A stretch of 64,000 bases of DNA from Basfia succiniciproducens (lineage in GTDB: Bacteria > Pseudomonadota > Gammaproteobacteria > Enterobacterales > Pasteurellaceae): NCBI RefSeq assembly GCF_011455875.1, contig NZ_CP015031.1, positions 973,405 through 1,037,404 on the forward strand, in the 5' to 3' direction. The translations under genes were made by a program, and so were the position numbers. Each line of letters starts with the position of its first letter. The first letter of the stretch is position 1. Shown in pieces: positions 30,539 to 40,409 of this stretch. The notes under the pieces were generated by a model. It had not been told where the DNA came from. It worked only from the letters and a program-made list of their open reading frames with translations, and ran no database searches.

Positions 30539-30613
30539 TGTGTAATTCGATTATCTTTCCCTATAAAATTTGCGCTATATTGTATCAAACCCAATGAACA
30601 AAAAGGAAATTTT

Positions 30614-31423
30614 ATGGAATCTAAATTAATTAAACAAATAACGCCGGCTATAAGCTTACATCAATATAATGAAATTCCGGTAATTAAGCTCAACCACGCC
30701 GTCGGACAAGCGGAAATCGCCTTGCAAGGCGCACATCTGTTTAGTTGGAAACCCGCCTACTGCCCACAAGATGTACTTTGGTTAAGTGAAATCGAGCCGT
30801 TCAAACTCGGTACCGCAATCAGAGGCGGCATTCCTATTTGTTATCCTTGGTTTAATAATGCCGGTACGCCTTCACACGGATTTGCCCGAATCAGTTTATG
30901 GCAACTTAGCGATTATGAAGTTTCCGCTGAAAAAGTGCAGTTGGAATTTTCATTATTTTCAGAACAACGGCTGATTATTGCCAAAATACAATTCGTCTTC
31001 ACCGGAGAATGCGAAATTACCTTTACGAATTACGCGGAAGAAAACGCCCAAGCAGCCTTACATACTTACTTTCGGGTGGGCGATATTCGTCAGCTGGAAT
31101 TATATAACTTGCCAACCCGCGTTTTTAACTCCTTAACTCAAACGGAAGAAAATGTTCCTTCGCCGAGAACCATCGGCGAATTAGTGGATTGCGTTTATTC
31201 CGCCGAACTTGGCGCAACCTTAATTCAGGATAATCAATTAAACCGTAAAATCAATGTAGAACATATTAATGCAAGCGATATTGTGGTTTGGAACCCATGG
31301 CATAAGCCGACGGGCGGTATGAGTGAAACGGGTTATCAGACAATGGTTTGCGTAGAAAGCGCGAGAATCAATAAGCGGTTGAATTCAGGTGAACGGTTAG
31401 GGGTGAAAATTAGCCTGAGATAA
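30614..31423 (+). CDS. D-hexose-6-phosphate mutarotase (YeaD-like aldose epimerase)
   Basis: The 269-residue product belongs to the galactose-mutarotase superfamily, YeaD/HI1317 branch, which interconverts anomers of glucose-6-phosphate. Typical segments are ALQGAHLFSWKPAYCPQDVL, IRGGIPICYPWFN and VVWNPWHKPTGGMSETGYQ, with HTYFRVGDI carrying the active-site histidine. I start at 30614 behind AAGGAAATTTT; upstream in-frame codons overlap the yoaA promoter. It is divergent from yoaA. Confidence 0.9.
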   Translation: MESKLIKQITPAISLHQYNEIPVIKLNHAVGQAEIALQGAHLFSWKPAYCPQDVLWLSEIEPFKLGTAIRGGIPICYPWFNNAGTPSHGFARISLWQLSDYEVSAEKVQLEFSLFSEQRLIIAKIQFVFTGECEITFTNYAEENAQAALHTYFRVGDIRQLELYNLPTRVFNSLTQTEENVPSPRTIGELVDCVYSAELGATLIQDNQLNRKINVEHINASDIVVWNPWHKPTGGMSETGYQTMVCVESARINKRLNSGERLGVKISLR

Positions 31424-31442
31424 ATTGTTGAAGCTTCCCCAT

Positions 31443-31475
31443 ATTCCCCTTGCTTTATTAAAGAAGAGGGGAATT
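31443..31475. terminator. Hairpin between convergent mutarotase and AEC genes
   Basis: ATTCCCCTT and AAGAGGGGAAT pair imperfectly across the loop. It occupies the gap between two convergent genes, where a bidirectional terminator is expected. There is no clean T-run, so confidence is moderate. Confidence 0.5.
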
Positions 31476-31495
31476 TGGTGATCGCACTTTTCCCA

Positions 31496-32455
31496 TTAAA
31501 TCCAACCTGCTTGAGATAATATTAATAGCATTAATGAAGAAGTTATCATTGAACCGACAGTGGTAATGCCGATAATATTGGCAACCGTCACAGAATTACC
31601 GCCCATTGCGCGAACCATTGCATAAGCGGCAGAAGCCACCGGAGTCGTATTCATTAATGCCACCACACCTAAAAGCATACCGTCTAACCCGAAAACCTTG
31701 CCGATTAGTATCATGAAAACCGGCGTAACAACTAACCGCCCGAGGCTTCCCATTAGCACAACGTTTGAGGTTTTATTGGAAAATACCGACAAATCAATGG
31801 TTGCTCCGGTACAAATCAAGGCTAAGGGTAAAGTCATATTAGCTAAATAATTGCCGGTAGAAAGCAACGGAGCCGGTAATTCCAAAGAGATACTATTTGC
31901 AAGTAAGGCGAACAAAATAGCAATAATTAACGGATTTTTAATCACCCCTTTCATAATGCTCACGACACTGACGGAGCCTGTAGAAAGTGAACGGGTTAAG
32001 GTAATAACAGCCAATATATTATATAAAAAAATCACCGCCGCCGAATAAATGGACGCCGGCACCGCTGCGCTATCGCCGAATGCGCTGATACAAAAAGCCA
32101 AACCTAAAATCCCGCTGTTTCCGCGGTAAATCGCCTGAACAAAGGTGCCGCGCTCCCGTTTTTCGGCAATAAATCTGGCGGCAAACAGTTCGGCTAATAA
32201 AAACAAACTGATAGTCCCGATAATACCCACCGACAATACCGCCATTTGCGAAATATAATCCACGTGCTTTCCATACACACTGAAAAATAACAAGACAGGT
32301 AAAGTAATATTAAAGACGACTTTTGTTGACTGCTCACAAAAACGATCATCGATCATTTTCTTTTTACGAATCAGCATACCAAGAATAAGCAGCAAAATTG
32401 TAGGCAGGGTAACACCGACGGAAAATATCAGCGACGAAAGAAAATCGGTTTTCAT
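31496..32455 (-). CDS. AEC-family permease
   Basis: This 319-residue integral membrane protein of the auxin-efflux-carrier (AEC) family has about ten hydrophobic segments. Family hallmarks are TLPTILLLILGMLIRKKKMI near the N-terminus and LANMTLPLALICTGATID in the middle. Bacterial members move malate, malonate or other carboxylates, often by efflux or exchange. The substrate cannot be read from the sequence. It is transcribed alone, after dppF but beyond that operon's terminator. Confidence 0.85.
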   Translation of the reverse strand: MKTDFLSSLIFSVGVTLPTILLLILGMLIRKKKMIDDRFCEQSTKVVFNITLPVLLFFSVYGKHVDYISQMAVLSVGIIGTISLFLLAELFAARFIAEKRERGTFVQAIYRGNSGILGLAFCISAFGDSAAVPASIYSAAVIFLYNILAVITLTRSLSTGSVSVVSIMKGVIKNPLIIAILFALLANSISLELPAPLLSTGNYLANMTLPLALICTGATIDLSVFSNKTSNVVLMGSLGRLVVTPVFMILIGKVFGLDGMLLGVVALMNTTPVASAAYAMVRAMGGNSVTVANIIGITTVGSMITSSLMLLILSQAGWI

Positions 32456-32575
32456 ATTAGCGGCTCATAAAAACAGAAAATGTATTAGAACTGGCGGATG
32501 TGCTAATTATACTACGTAAAAATGAGATTAGCGGAACCCGTATTAAAATTTGCCAAAAAATAACCGCACTTTAAA

Positions 32576-32604
32576 AAAGCATATAGTTTAACAATATATG
32601 CTTT
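32576..32604 (-). terminator. Terminator of dppBCDF
   Basis: AAAGCATATA (32576-32585) pairs with TATATGCTTT (32595-32604). On the minus strand a TTTTTT tract and an uptake sequence follow. It lies 20 bases after the dppF stop. Confidence 0.85.
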
Positions 32605-32623
32605 TCATACTTAATCAGCCGGA

Positions 32624-33607
32624 TTATTCCACCATAAAACAGGCAATTCGCGTACCGTCGGAATAATCTTTCAATAAAGGTTGTTCCTGTTTACAACGTT
32701 CTGTCGCTAAACGACAACGCGTATGGAAAGCACAACCTTTTGGCGGATTGAGCGGACTTGGCAATTCACCTTCTAATTTGATTCGTTCCGAACGCAATTT
32801 TGGCGATAATCTAGGTGTGGCGGAAAGAAGCGCCTGCGTATAAGGATGGCGGGGATTTTTAAAAATCGCCTCAACTCTTCCCTGTTCGACACAACGCCCT
32901 AAATACATCACCATAACCTGATCCGCAATATGTTCTACAACGGAAAGATCGTGAGAAATAAACACATAAGACAAGCCCATTTCTTTCTGTAAATCCATCA
33001 TCAAATTCAGCACTTGAGCGCGCACCGAAACATCTAACGCGGAAACAGGTTCATCGGCAACCACAATATCAGGCTGCAACATTAACCCGCGGGCAATGGC
33101 GATACGCTGACGTTGCCCGCCGGAAAACATATGAGGATAACGATGATAAAATTCCGCCCGCAGCCCTACTTTTGCCATAATTTCCAGTACCCGGGCTTTG
33201 CGCTGTAGCGCCGTCAAGTCCGTATTAATCACCAGCGGTTCTTCTAAAATAGAACCGATTTTTTTTCGCGGATTCAAAGAACCATAAGGGTTTTGGAACA
33301 CAATCTGAATCTTTTGACGGCGCAGTTTTTGTGTAGTTTTATCATTTTCCAAAAAGTTTTGACCGTTATAATAAAGCTCGCCGTCAGTGGGCGTTTCGAT
33401 CATGGTCAACAGGCGCCCTAAGGTGGATTTACCGCAGCCGGACTCGCCTACCACCGCCAAGGTTTGCCCTTTTTCCAAACAAAAAGATACGCCATCTAAG
33501 GCTTTAACCAGTTGAGGTTTAGCAAACAGACCTTTTTTGACCGGATAATATTTTTTTAGATTTACGGCCTCAAGCAATGGTGTCGCTTGTTTTATCGATT
33601 CAGACAT
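32624..33607 (-). CDS. dppF: Dipeptide/oligopeptide ABC transporter ATPase F
   Basis: This is one of the two ATPases of a peptide (DppBCDF/OppBCDF) importer. The 327-residue product has Walker [18 protein letters not shown], signature [15 protein letters not shown] and Walker [11 protein letters not shown]. The C-terminal oligopeptide-transporter cysteine region is [17 protein letters not shown], typical of these ATPases and sometimes binding an iron-sulfur cluster. Its start overlaps dppD by 8 bases. Dpp and Opp cannot be told apart firmly without the binding protein, which is not in this operon. Confidence 0.88.
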   Translation of the reverse strand: MSESIKQATPLLEAVNLKKYYPVKKGLFAKPQLVKALDGVSFCLEKGQTLAVVGESGCGKSTLGRLLTMIETPTDGELYYNGQNFLENDKTTQKLRRQKIQIVFQNPYGSLNPRKKIGSILEEPLVINTDLTALQRKARVLEIMAKVGLRAEFYHRYPHMFSGGQRQRIAIARGLMLQPDIVVADEPVSALDVSVRAQVLNLMMDLQKEMGLSYVFISHDLSVVEHIADQVMVMYLGRCVEQGRVEAIFKNPRHPYTQALLSATPRLSPKLRSERIKLEGELPSPLNPPKGCAFHTRCRLATERCKQEQPLLKDYSDGTRIACFMVE

Positions 33608-34583
33608 TGCTCGGTTCTCCTTGTGCGTTTAACGGGGTATGGCATTTTACCTTGCCTTCACCCAATTGAATCAAATCCGGTTCAACCCGACGGCAATGTT
33701 CCGTTGCGTAAGGGCAACGAGGATTTAATAAACAGCCTTGTGGCCTGTCGTATTTTCCCGGTACGACACCCTGTAAAGACTGCAATCGGGATTTACCTTC
33801 GGCAAATTCGGGCAACGAACGCAATAGTGCCTGGGTATAAGGATGTTTCGGCCGTTTGAAAATTTCTTCCGCCCGCCCTTCTTCGACTACCTGTCCGGCA
33901 TACATCACAATAATACGATGGGCGGCTTCCGCTACTAACGCCAGATCATGAGTGATCAGAATCAATGCCATATTTTCTTGCTTTTGCAAAGTTAACAACA
34001 AATCGACGATTTGTGCCTGAATAGTTACGTCCAGTGCCGTTGTCGGTTCGTCGGCAATTAATAATCTAGGTTTACAGGCGATCGCCATGGCAATCATCAC
34101 CCGTTGCGACATTCCACCGGAAAGTTGGTGCGGATAAACATCTAAACGGGACTCGGGAGCGGGAATACCGACCAATTTTAATAACTCGACGGTTCGTTCT
34201 CGACATTCTTTTTTGCTGCCGCCCTGATGTGCCTTCAGCGCTTCCATAATCTGATAACCCACGGTATAACAAGGATTTAGGCTGGTCATAGGATCCTGAA
34301 AAATCATCGACACATCGGCACCTACTATTTTTCGTTTTTGTTTTTCATTTAAACTTAACAAATCCACGCCGTCAAAAGATAAAGCTTCTGCGGATACCCG
34401 CCCCGGATAATCAATCAACCCCATAATTGCCAGAGAACTGACGGATTTACCGGAACCGGATTCCCCCACAATGCCCAACACTTCGCCCTTATTGACCGAA
34501 TAACTAATACGATCTACCGCTTTAAAAGGGGCTTTTCCATCACCAAAATGAACGGAAAGTTGGTTTACATTTAATAATGACAT
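33600..34583 (-). CDS. dppD: Dipeptide/oligopeptide ABC transporter ATPase D
   Basis: This is the second peptide-importer ATPase of 327 residues. Motifs are [20 protein letters not shown] (Walker A), [16 protein letters not shown] (signature), [19 protein letters not shown] (Walker B) and the cysteine-rich tail [15 protein letters not shown]. It lies 10 bases after dppC and overlaps dppF. It pairs with DppF to energise the DppB/DppC channel. Confidence 0.88.
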   Translation of the reverse strand: MSLLNVNQLSVHFGDGKAPFKAVDRISYSVNKGEVLGIVGESGSGKSVSSLAIMGLIDYPGRVSAEALSFDGVDLLSLNEKQKRKIVGADVSMIFQDPMTSLNPCYTVGYQIMEALKAHQGGSKKECRERTVELLKLVGIPAPESRLDVYPHQLSGGMSQRVMIAMAIACKPRLLIADEPTTALDVTIQAQIVDLLLTLQKQENMALILITHDLALVAEAAHRIIVMYAGQVVEEGRAEEIFKRPKHPYTQALLRSLPEFAEGKSRLQSLQGVVPGKYDRPQGCLLNPRCPYATEHCRRVEPDLIQLGEGKVKCHTPLNAQGEPSNV

Positions 34584-34593
34584 TATCCGCTCC

Positions 34594-35481
34594 TTACTGT
34601 TTTAATTTTGGATCAAGAGCGTCGCGCAAACCGTCGCCCATTAAGTTAAACGCTAAAACCAATAATAAAATTGCAACCCCGGGAATAGTCACCAACCAGC
34701 TTGCCGCCTGCATAAAACTGCGGGCTTCTGCAAGCATTGTACCTAATTCCGGCGTAGGCGGTTGGGCGCCGATGCCTAAAAAGCCTAATGCCGCCAATTC
34801 AAGAATCGCATTGGAAATACCCATAGTCATTTGCACAATTAATGGCGCTAAACAATTTGGCAGAATAACAATAAACATAAGCCGTAAAACGCCGGCTCCC
34901 GCAACACGGGAAGCCACTACGTAATCCCGGTTTTTTTCGTTTAATACGGAAGCGCGCGTTAACCGCACATAACTCGGTACGGACACAATAGCGATAGCAA
35001 TGGCGGCATTAAATAACGAGGGCCCTAAAATAGTTACTAATGCGATGGTTAACAACAAACTTGGAATCGCCATCATAATATCCATCAAACGCATGACGAT
35101 AACATCTAATAATCCGCCGTAATAGCCCGCCAGCACGCCTAAAATTACACCGAAAATACAGGACAGTATAACAATCAATAAACCGATAAAAACCGATAAT
35201 CGGGCACCATAAATAATGCGGGAAAGAATATCGCGCCCGATATCGTCCGTGCCTAAGAAATAAGAAAGCGATCCGTTTTCCATCCAGGCGGGCGGCAATA
35301 ATAATGCATCACGGTGTTGCGCAATAGGATCATAAGGCGAAACAAAAGGCGCACAAACACAGATAAAAAAGACCGCTGCAATAAATGTCAAACCAATAAC
35401 GGCGCCTTTATTTTGTCTGAAATAATACCAAAACTCTTGCAATGGTGTTTGAGGTGTAGATGAAGTGATTTCAGTAGTCAT
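34594..35481 (-). CDS. dppC: Dipeptide/oligopeptide ABC transporter permease C
   Basis: This 295-residue inner-membrane permease has a cytoplasmic N-terminus with one helix and five more hydrophobic helices. Family signatures are [20 protein letters not shown] and the EAA-like loop [20 protein letters not shown]. It lies 9 bases after dppB in the dppBCDF operon. Confidence 0.9.
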   Translation of the reverse strand: MTTEITSSTPQTPLQEFWYYFRQNKGAVIGLTFIAAVFFICVCAPFVSPYDPIAQHRDALLLPPAWMENGSLSYFLGTDDIGRDILSRIIYGARLSVFIGLLIVILSCIFGVILGVLAGYYGGLLDVIVMRLMDIMMAIPSLLLTIALVTILGPSLFNAAIAIAIVSVPSYVRLTRASVLNEKNRDYVVASRVAGAGVLRLMFIVILPNCLAPLIVQMTMGISNAILELAALGFLGIGAQPPTPELGTMLAEARSFMQAASWLVTIPGVAILLLVLAFNLMGDGLRDALDPKLKQ

Positions 35482-35490
35482 TAAAATTTC

Positions 35491-36495
35491 CTAATTATGG
35501 CGAATACGCGGGTTCACCACGCCATAAATAACATCAACAAGTAAATTAACGACGATAATAATCGTTGAAATAATCAATACGGAACCCTGTAATACAGGAT
35601 AATCGCGGGCGTTAATAGCATCAATAATCCATTTGCCGATACCCGGCCATGAGAAAATGTTTTCCGTAAGCACCGCGCCGGACAATAACTGCCCCACAAT
35701 CAGCCCTACCACCGTAATAACGGGAATCAATGCGTTACGTAACGCATGCACAATCACAATTCTTGTCGTGCTTAAACCTTTGGCTTTAGCGGTGCGGATA
35801 TAATCCTCTCCTAACACTTCCAGCATGGAGGAACGCGTCATCCGGGTAACTACCGCAAGCGGGATTGTGCCTAACACAACAGCAGGCAGAATTAGGGATT
35901 TGATTGCCGCAACAAATGCGCCCGGCTCGCCGGAATTCCAGGTATCAATCAGCATAAAGCCGGTATTGAAATCGATCCAGTATTCATCGGGCAAACGTCC
36001 GCCGGCGGGCAATCCCAAGAAATTAGAAACATAGAGAATAAGGATAAGTCCCCACCAAAAAATAGGCATGGAATAACCGGTCAGCGATAACGCCGTCACC
36101 GTGTGGGAGATCCAGCTGTCTTTTTTTACCGCGGCAATAACCCCAAGAAAAATCCCGGCAATTAACGACCATAGCAAGGCAAAAAACGCCAGTTCTACAG
36201 TAGCGGGGAAAAGAGTGAAGAATTCTTTCAAAACCGGTTCATTATTACGGAATGAACGACCGAAATCTCCTTGTACAACGCCTTTTATATAATTTAGATA
36301 TTGTTCGGGTAAAGGATCGTTCAACCCCATTTGCTCCATCATTTGCGCATGAACGATAGGATCAACGCCCCGCTCTCCCATACGGATTTCGACAGGATCG
36401 CCGGGAATAAAATGAACCAGTGCAAACGTAACCAACGTGATGGCTAAAAAAGTAGGAATAACCATCAAAATACGTTTGAGAATAAACTTAAACAT
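35491..36495 (-). CDS. dppB: Dipeptide/oligopeptide ABC transporter permease B
   Basis: This 334-residue permease is the first gene of the operon. It starts MFKFILKRILMVIPTFLAIT and carries the family segment FIPGDPVEIRMGERGVDP. The EAA loop is YIRTAKAKGLSTTRIVIVHA and the gating segment is TENIFSWPGIGKWIIDAINA. No dppA-like binding-protein gene lies upstream in the window, so the periplasmic partner must be encoded elsewhere. Confidence 0.9.
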   Translation of the reverse strand: MFKFILKRILMVIPTFLAITLVTFALVHFIPGDPVEIRMGERGVDPIVHAQMMEQMGLNDPLPEQYLNYIKGVVQGDFGRSFRNNEPVLKEFFTLFPATVELAFFALLWSLIAGIFLGVIAAVKKDSWISHTVTALSLTGYSMPIFWWGLILILYVSNFLGLPAGGRLPDEYWIDFNTGFMLIDTWNSGEPGAFVAAIKSLILPAVVLGTIPLAVVTRMTRSSMLEVLGEDYIRTAKAKGLSTTRIVIVHALRNALIPVITVVGLIVGQLLSGAVLTENIFSWPGIGKWIIDAINARDYPVLQGSVLIISTIIIVVNLLVDVIYGVVNPRIRHN

Positions 36496-36833
36496 AAAAT
36501 TTCTCGTTAGGTTGTAATTATGAAAAGTGCGGTGATTTTTTCGTTTCTATGACAATACCCGCACCAAAGATAAGCATATTTTCTTATTAGGGGGTATGGA
36601 GGGGTTTGGCAGGAGTTTGCTTTACCTAAGTTTTAAAGCATAAAGACCTTAAATAATGAAAATACCCCGCGAAATTAAATTATCGGGCGCTTCAACCGAC
36701 AGCGCCGTCAATGTCAATAATTAATAATAAAACAGCAATCGTCGAACAAAACATTAGCATATAAGAACTTGATTGCAAAGTCTCCCCGAGAAGAAAAGAA
36801 GCCGAGGATATAGAAAAAAGATTTAAATAATCC
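36496..36833. other. Intergenic region between uvrD and dppB
   Basis: These 338 bases hold one uptake sequence (AAGTGCGGT, 36525-36533) close to dppB, a G-rich stretch near 36592-36620 and the presumed dppBCDF promoter. I see no gene, RNA or convincing regulator site. Confidence 0.5.
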
Positions 36834-39014
36834 CTAAAGCTTTTCTAAATTTGCCAAATGCGCAATTAACCATTTGATCCCCTGCCCCTGGAACGCGATT
36901 TGCAAACGGGTGTTATTATCCGAGCCTTCAACATTAATCACCGTTCCCGTGCCGAATTTGCCGTGTTTCACTTTTTGCCCGGTTTTCCAACCGCTGTCGT
37001 TTAACGGTGAAATTTTCACAGAACCGACCGCACTTTGATTGTAAGCGCGGGTAACCGTACCCCGCAAACGAACCGCCTGAATACATTCCTGCGGTAATTC
37101 ATTGATAAAACGGGACGGAATATGACGCTCTTCTTTGCCGTATAATCGGCGACTTTCCGCATAGCAAATAGTCAATTTCTGTTTTGCCCGGGTGATCCCC
37201 ACATAAGCCAAACGGCGTTCTTCTTCCAAACGCCCCGGTTCTTCTAAAGACATAAAGCTAGGGAATAAGCCTTCTTCTACGCCGACCATAAACACCCGCG
37301 GAAATTCCAGACCTTTAGCCGAATGCAAAGTCATCATTTGCACACAGGATTGATGAGGAGATGCCTGCTCTTCACCGGCCTCAAGAGATGCATGCGTTAA
37401 AAAGGCGCTTAGATCCGACATATCTTCCGCATCATCAGGTTTGATGAATTCCCGCGTTGCGGAAACCAGTTCTTCCAGGTTTTCAATACGAACCTCACCT
37501 TTTTCGCCTTTTTCCTGTTTATACATTTCATATAAACCGGAATGCTTAATGACAAAATCCGTTTGCGCAAATAAAGGCATTTCTTCCGTTTCCTGCGCCA
37601 AGGAATTAATTAATTCGCAAAAGCGCAGTAATGCCGTTGCCGAACGTCCCGCCAGTTTATTTTCACCGATAGCTAACTGAGTGGCTTGCCATAAGGTAAT
37701 TTCCCGCTCGCGGGTAAGATTACGCAACACATCTAAAGTGCGATCGCCAATACCGCGTGTCGGCGTATTGATAACCCGTTCAAAAGCGGCGTCATCCTGC
37801 CGATTCGCAATCAAACGCAAATACGCCAACGCATCTTTAATTTCCTGACGCTCGAAGAACCGCATACCGCCATAAATCCGATAAGGAATTTGCGCGCGAA
37901 TCAAAGCCTCTTCAATCACGCGGGACTGACTGTTACTGCGATATAACACCGCACAATCATTGAGTTCGCCGCCGTCTTCCTGCCAGATTTTAATTTGAGA
38001 AGAAACAAACAAAGCTTCATCCAATTCGTTAAATGCGGCATAAATACCGACGGGTTCGCCTTTGTCGCCCTCGGTCCAAAGATCTTTTCCCAAACGGTTA
38101 CTGTTATTGGAAATAAGCTGGTTTGCCGATTGCAGAATATTGCCCGTAGAACGATAATTTTGTTCTAAACGAATGGTTTTCGCTTTATGGAAATCATCTA
38201 AAAAACGCTGAATATTTTCAACTTGCGCACCGCGCCAACCATAAATGGATTGATCGTCATCACCCACAATCATAACATTGCCGGTCTCGCCCGCCAGCAA
38301 TCGAATCCAGGCATATTGAATTTTGTTGGTATCCTGAAATTCGTCCACTAAAATTTGCTGGAAACGTTGCCGATAACGCTGCAGAATTACCGGTTTTTTG
38401 AGGAATAATTCGTAGGCACGCAATAGAATTTCCGCAAAATCCACTAATCCGGCTCGATCGCAGGTATCCTGATAAATGCGATAAATATTAATCCATTCAC
38501 GCTCTTGTTTATCGTTATTATCATCAATTTGGTGAGGGCGTAATCCGTCATCTTTTTTATTATTGATATACCAACAAGCCTGTTTTGCGGGAAACATTTT
38601 TTCATCGTAATTATGTAGTTTAAGCAGGCGTTTCAGTAAACGTAGCTGATCTTCGCTGTCCAGAATTTGGAAATCCTGCGGTAAATTCGCATCCAGATAA
38701 TGAGCACGCAATAATCGGTGGGCAATACTGTGAAAAGTGCCCACCCACATACCGAACAAACGGCGGGAAGAATGTTGTGAAAGGGTGGATTCAATACGCT
38801 GGCGCATTTCCGCCGCCGCTTTATTGGTAAAGGTTACTGCCATGATACTGCCTTCAGAAATTCCTTCAACGGCAATTAACCAAGCGATTCGGTGCGTTAG
38901 CACTCTGGTTTTACCGCTGCCGGCACCGGCCAACACAAGATAATTTCCAAGCGGCGCCGCTACAGCTTCACGTTGTTTATCGTTTAATCCGTCGAGTAAT
39001 TCTGAAATATCCAT
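36834..39014 (-). CDS. uvrD: DNA helicase II UvrD
   Basis: UvrD is the superfamily 1A 3'-5' helicase that removes incised oligonucleotides in excision repair and unwinds DNA in mismatch repair. The product of about 726 residues shows the Q motif LNDKQREAV and Walker A LVLAGAGSGKTRVLTHRIAW. DEFQDTNKIQYAW is the Walker B region, and VGDDDQSIYGWRGA, LEQNYRST and YVGITRAKQKLTIC are further helicase motifs. The C-terminal Tudor-like tail (GQKVKHGKFGTGTVINVEG) binds RNA polymerase in E. coli. The start is the ATG at 39014 (a TTG precedes it). A LexA box lies upstream. Confidence 0.96.
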   Translation of the reverse strand: MDISELLDGLNDKQREAVAAPLGNYLVLAGAGSGKTRVLTHRIAWLIAVEGISEGSIMAVTFTNKAAAEMRQRIESTLSQHSSRRLFGMWVGTFHSIAHRLLRAHYLDANLPQDFQILDSEDQLRLLKRLLKLHNYDEKMFPAKQACWYINNKKDDGLRPHQIDDNNDKQEREWINIYRIYQDTCDRAGLVDFAEILLRAYELFLKKPVILQRYRQRFQQILVDEFQDTNKIQYAWIRLLAGETGNVMIVGDDDQSIYGWRGAQVENIQRFLDDFHKAKTIRLEQNYRSTGNILQSANQLISNNSNRLGKDLWTEGDKGEPVGIYAAFNELDEALFVSSQIKIWQEDGGELNDCAVLYRSNSQSRVIEEALIRAQIPYRIYGGMRFFERQEIKDALAYLRLIANRQDDAAFERVINTPTRGIGDRTLDVLRNLTREREITLWQATQLAIGENKLAGRSATALLRFCELINSLAQETEEMPLFAQTDFVIKHSGLYEMYKQEKGEKGEVRIENLEELVSATREFIKPDDAEDMSDLSAFLTHASLEAGEEQASPHQSCVQMMTLHSAKGLEFPRVFMVGVEEGLFPSFMSLEEPGRLEEERRLAYVGITRAKQKLTICYAESRRLYGKEERHIPSRFINELPQECIQAVRLRGTVTRAYNQSAVGSVKISPLNDSGWKTGQKVKHGKFGTGTVINVEGSDNNTRLQIAFQGQGIKWLIAHLANLEKL

Positions 39015-39030
39015 CAATTTACCGTTTTAT

Positions 39031-39046
39031 CTGTTTATTTTTACAG
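39031..39046. promoter_or_regulatory. LexA (SOS) box upstream of uvrD
   Basis: CTGTTTATTTTTACAG fits the consensus CTGT-N8-ACAG exactly and lies 17 bases before the uvrD ATG. It predicts SOS induction of uvrD, as in E. coli. No comparable box was seen upstream of uvrB. Confidence 0.8.
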
Positions 39047-39131
39047 GGGATTATATTGTCTGTATGGCATTTGTCAATGCAATCCTCCGACCTCATTTAC
39101 AAATAAAAGGAAACCTTTTATAGTTATCGCC

Positions 39132-39207
39132 GTTAGTCGGGGTGCTTAAATTAGCTGAGAAAATACCCGTGAACCTGATACAGTTAACACTGGCGTAGGA
39201 AACTAAT
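39132..39207 (+). ncRNA. TPP riboswitch (THI element)
   Basis: The conserved THI-box blocks are in order: GGGGTGC (39139-39145), GCTGAGA (39154-39160), ACCC (39165-39168) and GAACCTGATACAG (39171-39183), then the TGGCGTAGGAAACTAA closing region. TTAGT (39133-39137) and ACTAA (39202-39206) form P1. The aptamer ends 68 bases before the ATG of the binding-protein gene, so thiamine diphosphate is expected to lower its expression. The expression platform is not obvious. Confidence 0.93.
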
Positions 39208-39274
39208 CAATCTATTGAGAACTCTTTCGTTTAAGTGTTGGTTGTTTTGTTTTCACTAGTCAAGGAGCAGATCA

Positions 39275-40333
39275 ATGACAACTTTACTATCATCACATCC
39301 TCTCAAAACTTTGATAAAATCGACCGCACTTTTATGCGGATTATCCTTATTTCTTCCCTCCGGCGCACAGGCTGAAGGCAAACTCAATATTTATTGCAGC
39401 GTACAAAACACGACCTGCGAAAAAGTCGCGCAAGCTTTTTCAAAAAAATATAATGTGAAAACCCAGTTTGTACGTAACAGTACAGGTACGGTATTAGGCA
39501 AAATTAAAACGGAAAAAGATAATCCGCAAGGAGACATTTGGTATGGCGGAACCCTCGAACCGCATTTGCAGGCGGCGGATTTAGGTTTGCTGGAAAAATA
39601 CCGTTCGCCTAACCAAAAAGATATTTTGCCGATATTTAAAGATCTCACTGAAAAACGTGGCGAATACACTTCCGTTATTTATCTAATGGAACTCAGTATG
39701 GGCATAAACAGTAAGAAATTAGCCTCGCTCAATATCGAGCCGCCCAAATGTTTTGCCGATTTGCTCGATCCCCGCTTCAAGAACCAAATTCAATATGCAG
39801 ATCCCCGTGTATCCGGTACCGGTTATTCTTTCTTAATTGCCTTGGTTTCCCTTTGGGGGGAAGAAAAAGCCTTTGATTTCTTAGCCAAATTAAATAAAAA
39901 CATTGCGCAATATACTAAAAGCGGGCTGGCGACCAGCAATCTGGCAAGCGGCGAAGTCGCCGTGGACATCAGTTTTTTCCACACTTACGTTCGGGAAAAA
40001 GAAAAAGGCGCTCCGGTTGAAGGCGTTTATCCTTGCGAAGGAACCGCTTATACTTTAGGGGCAACCAGCATTATTAAAGGCGCCCGCAATTTAGATAACG
40101 CCAAATTATTCACCGATTGGGCATTAACGCCGGAAGCGCAGGAAGTGCATTGGCGCGAAGCGGATTCCTATCAACTGCCGGCAAATATTCATGCGCAATA
40201 TTATCCGGGCATGCATGTGCCGGCTAATCCTAAGATCATTGATATTGACTTTATCCGTTTCGGTTCCAACGAACAAAGCAAACTACTGATTGAACGCTGG
40301 GTGAACGGCATTTTAAGTAACCAGCCGCAATAA
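39275..40333 (+). CDS. Orphan periplasmic binding protein of the iron/sugar-phosphate (FbpA/AfuA-like) family under TPP control
   Basis: The 352-residue product has a signal peptide (cleavage near SGAQA-EGKL, about residue 34) and a type 2 periplasmic-binding fold. Family segments are LNIYCSVQNTTCEKVAQAFS, TGTVLGKIKTEKDNPQGDIW and IQYADPRVSGTGYSFLIAL. Homology would suggest ferric iron or sugar phosphate as ligand, but the TPP riboswitch upstream points to thiamine, its phosphates or a precursor. Neither permease nor ATPase gene follows; a terminator comes directly after. AAGGAGCAGATCA precedes the start. The ligand assignment is inference from regulation. Confidence 0.85.
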   Translation: MTTLLSSHPLKTLIKSTALLCGLSLFLPSGAQAEGKLNIYCSVQNTTCEKVAQAFSKKYNVKTQFVRNSTGTVLGKIKTEKDNPQGDIWYGGTLEPHLQAADLGLLEKYRSPNQKDILPIFKDLTEKRGEYTSVIYLMELSMGINSKKLASLNIEPPKCFADLLDPRFKNQIQYADPRVSGTGYSFLIALVSLWGEEKAFDFLAKLNKNIAQYTKSGLATSNLASGEVAVDISFFHTYVREKEKGAPVEGVYPCEGTAYTLGATSIIKGARNLDNAKLFTDWALTPEAQEVHWREADSYQLPANIHAQYYPGMHVPANPKIIDIDFIRFGSNEQSKLLIERWVNGILSNQPQ

Positions 40334-40340
40334 ACAAAAA

Positions 40341-40369
40341 AACGGCATTCAAAATCATCGAATGCCGTT
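40341..40369. terminator. Bidirectional terminator between the binding-protein gene and uvrB
   Basis: AACGGCATTC (40341-40350) pairs exactly with GAATGCCGTT (40360-40369). A-rich sequence precedes and T-rich sequence follows, so it can serve both convergent genes. An uptake sequence lies at about 40402. Confidence 0.9.
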
Positions 40370-40409
40370 TGCTTTTTATACAAAAATCCGGAAATTTTAA
40401 CCGCACTTT

